Positions 34,601 to 44,534 of a DNA stretch of 64,000 nucleotides are shown here, in pieces. Position 1 is the first letter of the stretch. Each line of letters starts with the position of its first letter. Both the position numbers and the translations under genes were made by a program. Origin of the DNA: Tubulanus polymorphus (taxonomy: Eukaryota > Nemertea > Palaeonemertea > Tubulaniformes > Tubulanidae); contig NC_134030.1 in assembly GCF_964204645.1 (NCBI RefSeq), forward strand, positions 10,538,278 to 10,602,277, read 5' to 3'. The notes beneath the pieces were generated by a model. The model ran no database searches and was not told the DNA's origin. It saw nothing but the letters and a program-made list of their open reading frames with translations.

Positions 34601-35692
34601 ATTGGATAACTTCTGAATAAGCAGTGCGTACATGTACCTCGCTTAGACAAAGAGTTGCAATGACGTCGAATATCCGTCAAATGAAATTATGGTCCTCGAG
34701 ACGTTCACCCAAGAAAAAGGACGAACCGAGTAACCTGAAGCCTGACGCACACAACGGGCAAAAGCGTTTTCCATGCCATGGAATCGTTTCCCAGTGGTTT
34801 TCTATTTCAGTTACGTTTCGGCCTCGTCAGGTTTTAACAACCATTATCAGTCGAATTGTTTTTGACAAGAGATTCCCCTCTCTTTTCATTCCCTATCCCT
34901 CTCTCCAACTTTCTATACTTATATATCATATCTATGTGTGACTTCCACTTAATTTCGATGACCCGTTTTCTCGTTTCAAAGGTGATTGTGAAAATGTTCG
35001 CGAAGATAAGACGTGCGACGACCTGGCTAAAAACGGAGCTTGTTCTCGCGATGCGGACAGAATGAAAGAATTGTGCGCGAGTTCGTGTAATACGTGTCCA
35101 GGTATAGGTCCTGATAATTCGAACACATCTCAACGAGCATGAATCCCTTCTCGTGAACGGTTGTGACAACTTCCCTGATAAGACATGCGATTAGAGGGCA
35201 GTAAAACGTAGTGCCTATCATAAAAAGGCTCTAAGGCGCGAATACAGAAGTACAATTGAGATACAATAGGGTGCCTAGGGTTCAAAGTAACATTATGATG
35301 TGAGTGGTTCAATATTAATAATAGTCTTTTAGTCTTTATTTACATCGAAATCAATACATGATATAACGTGTATTTTTATAGATATATGATTACATAACAT
35401 GTATAGATATGTTACAGGAGTTATTATGTCAATGAAGGTGCTAAGGAACCAAGATGGTTGTAATAATGGGTCACTCACACGCCCACATTCACCCAAAAGT
35501 GAAATGAAAAAAAATAGATTAAGGGTGATGACAGAACTAAGTCTAGGTGATTTACTTTCAGGGCCATCAGCGTGTGAAGATCGAATGGAAGCCTCGAAAT
35601 GCCAGAGATACAAATCTCACGGGTACTGCTCGGCGCCAGAGCAACAAGAACTGATGACGTATCACTGTGCTGAAACATGCAGAAAATGCTAA
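28665..35692 (+). CDS. Secreted CAP (CRISP/PR-1) protein with EGF-like module and four ShKT domains
   Basis: Thirteen exons, all phase-consistent with GT-AG sites: 28665-28892, 30414-30568, 31167-31284, 31414-31514, 31600-31709, 31801-31836, 32298-32396, 32549-32743, 33120-33164, 33820-33942, 34498-34557, 34982-35101, 35562-35692; 506 residues. A signal peptide is best read from Met11 (MINVVVFVTFFCLIQCGEG); Met1 is the first ATG. The CAP domain, about residues 40-201, has LHNMFRSRV, EWDDRL, the WYGEVK Glu, HYTQ and a VLYCEYAP end, so the usual cavity His/Glu residues are present. A Cys-rich hinge (PCSQCPAGYSFC) follows, then an EGF-like module (residues about 250-282, ending CKPGYEGKNCD). Four six-cysteine ShKT modules begin near residues 285, 365, 426 and 468, separated by short charged linkers encoded by their own small exons. 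CAP proteins are extracellular; ShKT modules occur in secreted proteases, mucus and gland proteins and some ion-channel blockers. A role in gland or body-wall secretion is plausible; activity cannot be read from sequence. Confidence 0.9.
29048..29300 (-). repeat. Dispersed repeat family B, copy 3 (in intron)
   Basis: Reversed long-form member inside CAP intron 1. GATAGGGATTGGCCCTG, TTTGGTGTCCCTT, CAGGGGGTTTGATTTTG and GTTGTGTGATCGGTGG are complements of the motifs at 13165-13409. Confidence 0.7.
29351..29475. mobile_element. Palindromic MITE, GGTTGCATAGTCGTG family
   Basis: The outer ends GGCCGGTTGCATAGTCGTGG and CACGACTGTGCAACTGGGTCC are inverted copies. The interior consists of alternating AAGACC/GGTCTT-type motifs (CTTAAGACCAGTCT). 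A related, more complex copy lies at about 33490-33700 and fragments lie near 41700-41790. Confidence 0.65.
29533..29647. mobile_element. Palindromic MITE with AGGACCCGGTTTTA termini
   Basis: The left end AGGACCCGGTTTTACAGG is the inverse of the right end TATAAAACCGGGTCCT. Internal pairs (TTGGTAT/ATACCAG, CGAGGGTTAACT/AGTTAGCCC) continue the hairpin. About 115 bp, in CAP intron 1. Confidence 0.7.
30241..30312 (+). repeat. Two-copy 36 bp tandem repeat
   Basis: ATAGGACAGAGACAATGAAT followed by CATTTTATAATGAAAT is repeated immediately, with a single base difference (TATAA/TATTA). It lies 100 bp before the acceptor of CAP exon 2. It is too short and isolated to be a satellite and looks like a recent slippage duplication. 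Confidence 0.85.
31985..32275 (+). repeat. Dispersed repeat family A, copy 3 (in intron)
   Basis: GATTCTGTGCGAGTCGATAT, GGCGTTTCAAAAT, GTTTATTTTGTAAT, CACTACGTCATCAATATACC, GACTGGTTGCCGGCCATTTC and GTCGACAATATCAAGC follow the family order in CAP intron 6. It ends about 20 bp before the acceptor of the EGF-like exon. Confidence 0.75.
33490..33700. mobile_element. Complex palindromic MITE related to 29351-29475
   Basis: It contains repeated inverted pairs such as TTGGTCTAAGACCAGTCTTA against TAAGACTGGTCTTAGACCAA. It ends CACGACTATGTAACCGGGCCC, like the family terminus at 29455-29475. It lies in CAP intron 9. Confidence 0.6.
34002..34090. repeat. Near-perfect 89 bp palindrome in a CAP intron
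   Basis: The left arm (CGAATGAACATAACATCCAT onward) and the right arm (ending ATGGATGTTATGTTCGTTCG) are inverted copies with about two differences. The centre is the self-complementary ATGGCGTATACGCCAT, so there is almost no loop. It lies 60 bp after the donor of CAP exon 10. Confidence 0.85.
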
Positions 35693-36000
35693 TCCTTGTT
35701 AATTATCATGCCATATGTATAATACATTATCATCATGTTTCATCGAGTTTTCAAAATTTAATATAAAGGTTCGGGGTTCATATGAATATATTTATTCGGT
35801 TTTTGAAAGTGGGTTTTCAAATCTTCGCGCGTTCGTGTATGCAGGTGGAGCTGCCAGCGCGCTGCCTATAGCGACCGGTGTTGTCAACGTTAGTATACAA
35901 TCAACGCCGTTATATAGTCGTTTAGACGTGGATTGGAAAGCCGCCTCGTCGACACAAATTCGGCCGCGATTCCGCCAGAAATTGGATTTGGATCGGCGAA

Positions 36001-36948
36001 ATGGTCCGACAAAAGTTACCAGTCGACGTAAGGAGAATTGTGAATGGATTTTTGAGCGCTGGAAAGCAGGTCGTTCGTTATAGAATCACAGGTAACGTAC
36101 ACACGTCAACTCTAGTACTTGACTTCCGATGTCGCGAGTCCAACAACCGACAACAACAACAAGCCCACGACACGGCTCCGAAGCACAAGAGCCCGGCGAA
36201 ACGTTTTCGCGATCGAAATAGACTGCGTTCGTGGTTGAAAGCTAGATTCGACGATTACCATAATAGTAACTCGAATAGGCATATCGACCGAGAGCATGGT
36301 CTCGCGGAGGAGGATTCGGTCGTGTCTGATGCTCTGATAACGGAGATATCAACAGATTTGATATTGGTGTCCGAGTCTTGTCCACCAGTCAGCGTAGAAA
36401 GTGCCGGCACGTCATTGGTGGATCCCGACGACTTCGTTCTCAATACTAATTTGAATGTGTCTCCGGATGCTGGTGATATTTCCAACGATGTCGACGAAGG
36501 CTGTCGTGAATTCGAGGATTGCGAAATGATAAACAGCCAATGTCCAAACAACCGCGGTGAAAATGAAAATTCGAATCCGACAATTCGCGCAGAAACGACT
36601 GTAGCTCCCACAGATCCCAACGAACCAGGCGCGTACGACGAAATCGACCCGGTTGTCGTGCAGTCGTTTCCAATACACCCGAGACCGCATATTCGAAAGG
36701 TCGTCCACGATCAACGCGATTCGACGTCGAAGTTCGTCGCCGATGTCGACGATGGTTCGCTGATAGTTTACGACGAAACCGACGGAGGTTTCGAGATCCT
36801 CCGTCGTTCCGCGGACGACACGGCCGCGAGTCGGTCGGAACACCATAGCACCCGAATTCGAGAGTTCGAGGAGCTTTTGCTGTCGTCTGTCGACGTAATC
36901 GGCCCGATGAATGTTTTCCGTTTGATATTATCCGACGTCTGGGAATAG
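36001..36948 (+). CDS. Intronless gene, 315-residue protein of unknown function
   Basis: The frame opens at an ATG in good context (GCGAAATGG) and runs to TAG at 36946-36948; the same frame has a stop upstream at 35923-35925 and no earlier ATG. Composition changes along the protein. The N-terminal 45 residues (VRRIVNGFLSAGKQVVRYRI, TSTLVLDFRC) could form a small compact fold. Residues about 50-85 are basic with a QQQQ run and KRFRDRNRLRSWLKARF. The middle is acidic and low in order-promoting residues, and the last 30 residues (REFEELLLSSVDVIGPMNVF) look amphipathic. There is no signal peptide or membrane segment, so a cytosolic or nuclear protein is suggested. An AATAAA at 37968-37973 would give a 1 kb 3' UTR. 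GC content is higher than in the flanks, as expected for a real coding exon. A retrogene or a member of an unrecognised intronless family are both possible. I recognise no domain with certainty. Confidence 0.55.
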   Translation: MVRQKLPVDVRRIVNGFLSAGKQVVRYRITGNVHTSTLVLDFRCRESNNRQQQQAHDTAPKHKSPAKRFRDRNRLRSWLKARFDDYHNSNSNRHIDREHGLAEEDSVVSDALITEISTDLILVSESCPPVSVESAGTSLVDPDDFVLNTNLNVSPDAGDISNDVDEGCREFEDCEMINSQCPNNRGENENSNPTIRAETTVAPTDPNEPGAYDEIDPVVVQSFPIHPRPHIRKVVHDQRDSTSKFVADVDDGSLIVYDETDGGFEILRRSADDTAASRSEHHSTRIREFEELLLSSVDVIGPMNVFRLILSDVWE

Positions 36949-37990
36949 ATTGGTTTATCTGAGAGGGCGATTGACCGTCCTGTAGACTTGTTTTCATACT
37001 GGGACCAGTTGCTCAAAAGTTGATTAGAGTTAACTGGTGGACAAACACCATGTGAATGTACAATACATTTTCGATTGTCACTATCACATTTATTCATCGG
37101 TTAAATCTAACCAACCTTTAATCAACTGCGACTTGTACTGTTACACATTGATGAAACACTATGGCCTTCTTGGAAGATCGTGTAGAATCCCACACTAAGA
37201 ATACGTTCAAAATGGTTACCTCGAGGTAACATTTATTCGACGTTTCGACTTTATCATAATATTCATCTTGAAGATGATATGGTCAAAACATCGAATATGT
37301 TAGCTCAAGGAAACATGTCGGGACTCTTAGTGTGGTATCAATACTGCATTGTACATGTTTGTAGACTTAACTATGTGGTCAATAATCCATTCACAATTTC
37401 TTTGACATTTTGAACTGTACACAGCATTGAGTTGTTATACTTGTACAACCATGTATATAAAAGTTGTTCTAGTTATATGTTAAACAAACTGCAAGGACGA
37501 AAAATGCTTTAAGACAACAGAAACAACGATTTCTGTTTTTTTAAAATATATTTATGATATTCTAATGTCCTGCAAGTATTTATTCATCTGCTTTTGTGTT
37601 GTTTATTTCCTATTATTGTGTTACATGTTAATTGTTTTTTTTAATACCATGTCATATCATCGCTACATATAAATATCAATGGACGGAACAGACATCTTGC
37701 TATGTTACATGAATTTTGAAAACCATTGCACTAATTGACACGTAACAGTTTTTCTAAACTACGCTGTCAAATCGACAACTTCGATTCGTTCTCAAAAAGC
37801 TATTTCGTGTTAGCTATTGCGGTTGTTTTTGACTGCATCTCTTCATGGACAATGAATATTACTACATCACTACTACATGTATATACTTTATCGTTAAATT
37901 TGTGAAATGCGTTTCAACTACTGGGTATAAGGGTCGATTTTCTCTGCAACTATGTACTTAAACTGTAAATAAACATATCTATTTTACGAC
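36949..37990 (+). other. Probable 3' UTR of the intronless gene, containing two small repeats
   Basis: No frame of interest. It includes an inverted pair at about 37010-37130 (GTTGCTCAAAAGTTGATTAG against TTAATCAACTGCGACTTG) and a degenerate relative of the CGACGTTTCGA palindromic MITE at about 37185-37350 (TAAGAATACG, TTATTCGACGTTTCGAC, ACTCTTAGTGTGG). It ends with AATAAA at 37968-37973. If the transcript really extends this far, both repeats are transcribed. Confidence 0.4.
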
Positions 37991-39149
37991 TGTTATTTTC
38001 CTGTAGTAAATCTAAATTAAAAATTAAAAAACAAGCATTTTCATTTGATGATGATACTTCACTGTTACTGATTATTGTCGCAACTTACAGGATCCTTTCA
38101 AACCCATCATGGCCTCTAAACCCGAATGAATAGAGGATTTTGCAGACCTTCAGGTGTTTTTTTTCTGGATAGAATATTTACAAGATCACTGGCGTATAGT
38201 AATGGACATGGGATATTGATGTCCCTTAAGGGAGGGTGACAGTTATGTGAATAATCTACGTAAGTTGATATTGAGTTGAGATATTGAAGAGCATCGGGCT
38301 TAGAATATTACCCTGATGAACAGAGATTTTTACCGGAAATTAAATATGAAATTCTAAAACATAGAGCCGCTGAACGGTACAGAAAATGAGAAATGTAAAA
38401 AGGACGCTTTAATATTCTTCATGATTAAAGGCAGTTTATCATGCGGCTAAATCATACCCACTGTCGAACGTCGAATATTGATTACGAATGACTTGTCATC
38501 AATTTTCGATATTCGATCAACGGCACACATCGTTCGCGATCGTTTTTCCTGCATAGTTGACGAGATATTTGGTGGCGCATTACCGAGCCATTTATCGCTT
38601 GTTCCATCACGTTGTGTCAATACGCCATGTTAAGTCAACAGCGGAACTACTTTCTGACAGGGGAAATTTCGCGTTTTAATCATCCAACTAGGCGCCCGTG
38701 TCAGACTCGCTACGCCGAGCGAAACACGCGGAAAAGATAATAAATGTTAAACCGATGAGCCGGGGTCTTCGCGGGGCAAAATTTATGTCAATATTTCGGC
38801 GGAATTTATTCGAACAATCAATAGATACCGCCATTAAATTGATGAACGTCAAGATTTTGTCATTGTCGACAGTGCTGAGATACGAGTTTATGAGGACGCG
38901 CGCTCATCTGTGCCCAATTTGCCGGAAAATTAGCCGTGATGAGCCGCTGAAAGCGAACGATAGACACAGAGTGAAATAAGCAAACACGACGACGCTGTAC
39001 GTCACATCGATCGAGGCAAACCGTGCGCAATAATATTCAAGAAATCACTGTTTACTTTTTATGTTTTTTTTTAAAATAGCGACGGGTACTGCAAAAATAG
39101 AGTGAAATCTACGAACGAGAAAACAACCTTGGAAGTTTCTTGACGCCTT

Positions 39150-39430
39150 GAAAAATAACACGTCTATTGCTTGATATTGTCGACAATAAATGATATAGTA
39201 TATATTATATAAGAGCAAATCAATAAAGTTATTTTGGATTTGAATATATCGATAATTGAATTATATCTACCGGCAACCAGTCTTTATGACGTAGAGACAT
39301 CCTCTCAAAAATGGTAACTAGAAAGCGAATATTTTGAATTAAAAAATAAACGCCAAAATTCACAATTGTAATCTATCGTTATTTTGAAATGCCAATAGCG
39401 ATGACACATCGATTGGCAGTAAACCCCTAG
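39150..39430 (-). repeat. Dispersed repeat family A, copy 4 (reversed)
   Basis: GCTTGATATTGTCGACAATA, ATCAATAAAGTTATTTTGG, TACCGGCAACCAGTC, ATGACGTAG, AAATAAACGCCAAAATT and GACACATCGATTG are the complement of the motifs in the other copies, in reverse order. Confidence 0.75.
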
Positions 39431-41278
39431 AGTCACGCTTAGGTATCAATGTATATACACATAATTGTAACGGTCTTTTCGGCATTAAAAAAAACGATAT
39501 GCTGCATCGAGACCAGTCAGGGCTTAGTCTTGTCGATTCGATCATACATCTAAACTAGGGTTTGTAACTAGTTTACTCGAGTTGATCTGCATACCCATGC
39601 TCCAATATACACGATCACGCGTAGACACCCGCGCATACTAAAACCAGTAGAAAATACCAGATTGTCTCGAAGCATGTATTTCTTGCTCTTGTCTTTGTAT
39701 GACTTTACATAGAGGATAACCCGATAGACCATGCATCTCCTTACCTTTTTAGAATCACTTTGATGACAGGCGCGTTGGGAGCTATTTTGAATGCCACCGA
39801 ATTATGACAGGTTGCAATATATTGCCACGGCGAATGTACTTCAATTTCTTCAAAAATATCGTATTCAAAGCATATGTAAAATTGTGTTAGATTTATACGC
39901 ACAAACATGGACTTAGTCAGATGAATCCACGTGTCCATTCGGATCATTAAGATTTTGATCGATAAAATTAATTTGCATTCATACAATGTACACAAAAGAC
40001 CCGCGTTTTATGGAGTCATACCGTCCGGTAGGCTAAAACATAAACTTAAGATTGAATGTGGTCAAATAATTCCATGTGATAAGTTAAAGATAAATTGGAA
40101 CTTTTTATCCTTGAAGGGTACTTTTTGATTTCAAAGAATATATATGTCACAATGTAATTCAGCCGGATCGGATATTTCGAAATGGGCCGTTTTTATGTTT
40201 TAGAAATGCCGCCTAATTCGGCGATGCGGTCGTTCATATCTCATACCAGTGATCGCTGCGATAACTACGAACGTTCAACCGCCATCCTCGAGATGTGATT
40301 TATTATTTTCGAACCGGCGTGATGGGCGAACCAATTAGTGCCGAGATTGGGCAGCGCGCTAATAGGCATCGATTGTTTGTTAATTGCGCCAATAACAAAG
40401 ACAATGTAAGCAGTAATAACGCTAATGAAAGCTCGTCCAGTTGACGTATTGATCGGTGAAGTTAGGGCGGAAAATGCGCGGATTAAACCGAAGCCAATCT
40501 ACCGCTCATGAATACGTAACAAGCGTCCAATCATCGCGCATTAATTTCTCGCGGCCTCGATGGCGAAATCTTGTTGAGTTTTTAATTCAGAGAAAGTGGC
40601 ATCATCGCGCCGATTGGCATCTATAGAAAAAAAACCACACGGAACATATCGTCGATGTCCGCGTCGTGGAATCTAGCAATATGGGTGGACTTCGGTTTTC
40701 GTAGCTAGTCGACTAGTGGTCGAAGAACTGATAACCGACTGACTACTGCGACCGTGCTTAATCCCGCGGTCGGCGATTATCTGACAATCGGTTTGATATT
40801 CGCTAAGACCGCAAATAGTCGACTCCGATAACCGAATTCACCCTGGCTGTCAACGGGAACTGTGACCTTTTGCTTCAGTTAACAGCTTGCACTTGACATC
40901 CAATGTGACGCGCGCTTGTACATCGAGCGTGGGCATTTCTTTTTCAACCGTGAGGTGTTTTGAATATTGTATTTTTTAGAGCGCCCAACAGTGGATCGTG
41001 TTAGAAAATAGGTATAGACTCATGGTCTTGACCAACACCGCCACCTGGAGCGTTGGCTGCCTGATAAAGAATCATTCGCTGGAACGACGACGTCAAAGAA
41101 TTCCATAATGTACGAAATTAGATCTCTCTACCAGAAAAAATGAAAATTCAGAATTACATGTATATGAATCTCAATCTTGTATTTGACAGAATGAGCATAT
41201 CGACCCAGGAGATTCTATCGGAAATCCCTCATGTCAAATAAACTTCTACACTCGAACATGCTGGCTGTACTTGATTCG

Positions 41279-41588
41279 CCCCCGGCAGGGATTCGAACCT
41301 GATGGCATCGAGATTACCACACTAGACCGAGTGTTCAGCTACATGCGCAGCTTAAAGGATGTCATTATTAGCCAATCAGATATCCCGTTTTATTTTTGCC
41401 CGGGATTTCCCAGTTATAGTTCCTCCGTGAAATTCACCTCAGCGATTATACAACGAGCATTCAGATTGGTGCCGCAAGTTTTCGCGCGGCAAAGCTGCGC
41501 ATGTACCTGCGCACCCGGTCTAGTGTGGCAGGGGTTCGTGCCCTGGCTGAATTAAGCGATGCCATCAGGTTCGAATCCCTGCCGGGGG
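41279..41588. mobile_element. 310 bp element with perfect 32 bp inverted ends carrying tRNA-type B boxes
   Basis: Positions 41279-41310 and 41557-41588 are exact reverse complements. Each contains GGTTCGAATCC (on opposite strands), a perfect match to the tRNA B-box consensus, followed by CTGCCGGGGG. A second inverted block lies inside: CCACACTAGACC (about 41317) against GGTCTAGTGTGG (about 41518). The element has no coding capacity. It resembles a MITE that has captured, or was built from, the 3' half of a tRNA-type promoter. A truncated relative lies at 26067-26360. Confidence 0.8.
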
Positions 41589-43514
41589 AGGATGGCTGTA
41601 TTTCTGTTATCGTAGTTAGTCGACTTTTCGTGAACTAAGTGAAATCGAATGACAGTAAGGACCACTAGCGAATCACTCAACACCATGAGCACGTTCACTG
41701 TAGTTCGCTGAGACCAATTTAAGACCACCTTAGTTCTATATGACCAATGCAAACAATTTCAGACCAGTGTTAGCATTTAAAGAACATTTTGGACTTAAAT
41801 CTCGAATATGGAAAGTTCCGAGATGATCGACAAAAAACGTGAGACCGAACTGTAGTGCGTTCGATTATTAGCTCCGACCACACAGTCGACTCACTACGAT
41901 AACCGATGTTTTTCCAGGTGATAGTTGACTAGGGTTCATCAAATAATGATATAAATACTAATAACGTCTGGGGAAACAAATAACAAATAAAAATGATGAT
42001 TCAATGGGAAGAGTTGGGTTTAACGAAGAAAACAAGAAATGTAAATAGCTTAGTCTAAGGGAATAGTTCAGAAAACATGATTCAGAAACTTGGTATGTAG
42101 TGTTGGTGGTTGGAAATATATTTCTAGTCGGAGAGTGGTTGATGGAGGCTGCAGATTCTGTAGAAACCATACTGAATTTGGTAGGGAGAGATCACGTGGT
42201 TGAAACTTGGTAGAGGGAGAGACTAGTTAAGTTGGGAAACAAGTAGAGAGGGAGTGAGTTCGAATTTTGGCAGCCACCAGTACAGTTGTCAGTAGATCCC
42301 ATGAGATTGCCTAGTTGTTAGTTTATTTTTTTGGGGAAGTCATCTTAAGAGGCAATCGATCACAGGTGGTGATCGAAAGATGGACCTGGACCTCGGACTG
42401 CTAAAACTTCAGCCCTTGGACTCGGTTCTGAAACTGAAAACTGAATCGCGTAAAAACCGGCTTCGTTCGGAAACTTCGGGTCTGATCCGTCGAGCTTCTG
42501 CACAAAAAGATAAACTAAAAACTATAGACACTAAATCTATAACCATAACTCAACTATGTAAACTATAACTATAAATAAACCACTGTTTTTTCAATTCCAA
42601 AGCGACGATAATCAGCACAGTAAGTAAAGAAGCAGACAGAGGAAGTTTGAAACTCACATCGATATATTTGCTCCATGCTCGAGATCACAAAATACCAATA
42701 TTTCGAGCAGAGCGAATACGTCAATGAGAATCTGTCATTTTGCAAATAGGACCTGGTTGCTCCCCTACTAAGTTTTCCTGATCAGTGAGCCAATCCCTTA
42801 CGCAGAAATGGTCGGTTAGGGCTCCGGATTCGGGATGATCCGGTCAAATTGCAACGAATCGCTGCTGTACGCATTAATGACAAGCGTGAAAGACTTATCG
42901 CCGCGTGCATTGAGGAATGAAATTTCATCATATCGCGCCAACACCAACACCGCTTCTCGACCCGACATAAAAATTCATTTCGCGAAATGGTTCGCCTTTC
43001 GGCGACAATCAATCCGGTTGTGTGGACTAAAGCTAATTTGTGTGTTCAAAGTCGCGAGCAATCGGCACCGAATGTGTGTACCGAACAGGCCGTAACGATC
43101 GCTAATTCGATCTTCCGCGACTACGGAGGGAATTATGAATTTATTAAGGGGTCCTCGGAGAATTACTCGGCGGCCGTTAGCGTTCGGCGACCGGGTTTAC
43201 TTAGCAGATTAACGCCGGTAAACGCGCGTGATAAACGAGCCGCAGAACCGTTTGGCAGAAATCAGAAATTTTGCACCCTCGGTTGGTAAATTGAGTTTTC
43301 ATCCGGGTAATCATACACACAGCAGCGGCAGACGATGTGGATCTCGATCGTTGGTGTTGACTTTAAAACAAGACTTCCTGCTTGGTCCCGTGGTCTTACA
43401 GAAAAATTTCTTCCAACAACCCAGAGGGCTTCAAAGTTTTTTAAGTCAATTCATGTAACATGAACATACATCACCAATACTGATACATATAGAGTTAAGT
43501 TAAGCGTGACTCTA

Positions 43515-43740
43515 AATATACTATTAACCCGTTCAGCGCGTCCACACCGCAGTGCGGTATATACAAATGATGGACTTTGCTAGTACATCGTATCGCGGTG
43601 TATTGGCGTTATGGGTAATTAGTTTTTATCTCTATTGAAAGATGGCAGTACCTGTCAAACATAGTGAAATATCAGTAAGTAACGATACACCGCACCGCGG
43701 TGTAGACCCACTAACGCGGTATGCCCGGCAATAAAGTTTC
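43515..43740. mobile_element. Possible MITE with GTCYACACCGC inverted ends
   Basis: Near the left, AACCCGTTCAGCGCG is followed by TCCACACCGCAGTGCGGTAT. Near the right, ATACACCGCACCGCGGTGTA is followed by GACCCACTAACGCGG. The outer motifs align as imperfect inverted repeats of about 30 bp. The left begins next to TTAA, which hints at a piggyBac-like target, but no right-hand TTAA was seen. Confidence 0.4.
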
Positions 43741-44015
43741 TATTATGAAAGGTGATTTTGAGTGGACAGGCACGTCCCCCATTTCTATTTTCAAACTCTA
43801 AACTGAATGTAATGAATGGATGGCGTCGCCTCTGGGCTCAAATAGCTGTAACCTAACAATCCATTGACACAATGGAAAGTTTATGGATGTGGGATTGTGT
43901 TGTCCCTCATCTTGTTCTTATAGTACCTTTGCGTTTCATTGTGGTGCTTTTATACGTATGGGACTATCGTGATCACCTTTTAACATCACCTCATTGAGTA
44001 GCATTAGTACGTATT

Positions 44016-44534
44016 TCTCTTGTTTGATGTGATCGCCAAAGCTTATAAAATGGAGGAACTGCGATACCAGTTCTGCCACCAGATGGCCTGACTATCTATA
44101 ACTCTTGAATTGCCAAAGTTAGTTCATTTCAGTCATGTTTAATGAAAATGATTTTTTAGGCAACTGTATCCACCTATCATCACGTTACCTACTCGAGTAG
44201 CATTAGTACGTACTAATGATCTTGGAGTATTAGGACTGTCTTATTTCTCCAAGGTTTGATGGTTATATCATTTCAAGTTCAATTCTGATTTAGTCTTTAA
44301 GAGGTAGCCCTTCAACACAGGGTAACTCAATACGACGTGCTGCGTGTAAATATAAACATTCCAACTATCTGCCGAAAGTGTTTTTTTATCGAGGTTGCCC
44401 GTCTTTGAATGAGAACACGATATATAACCAGTATCTCTCAAGGTTTTGGATACCATTCCATTGGTTCTCTTGTTTGATGTGATCGCCAAAGCTTATAAAA
44501 TGGAGGAACTGCGATACCAGTTCTGCCACCAGAT
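44016..44534. repeat. Identical ~70 bp direct repeats 450 bp apart
   Basis: The segment 44016-44084 (starting TTCTCTTGTTTGATGTGATC and ending CTGCCACCAGAT) recurs at 44465-44534 without visible change. A shorter shared motif, GAGTAGCATTAGTACGTA, also occurs at about 43996 and 44195. Identity over 70 bp in a fast-evolving region suggests a recent duplication or a short transposed segment. Confidence 0.75.

Noticed and set aside
36001-36948. BTG/Tob-type antiproliferative protein as an identity for the intronless gene
   Set aside because: The N-terminal VRRIVNGFL stretch is only vaguely similar and the BTG signature boxes are absent.
36255-37097. Minus-strand frames of 109-183 codons opposite the intronless gene
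   Set aside because: Their length is explained by the raised GC content of the plus-strand coding exon; the plus-strand frame is longer and has start context and a downstream AATAAA.
38698-38979. 93-codon frame with a HLCPICRK string resembling half a RING finger
   Set aside because: Only one CxxC pair and no further Cys/His ligands; starts at GTG. Treated as non-coding.
41555-41590. GGTTCGAATCC strings as evidence for tRNA genes (also at 26080 and 41290)
   Set aside because: No A box, anticodon stem or acceptor pairing around them; they are ends of an inverted-repeat element.
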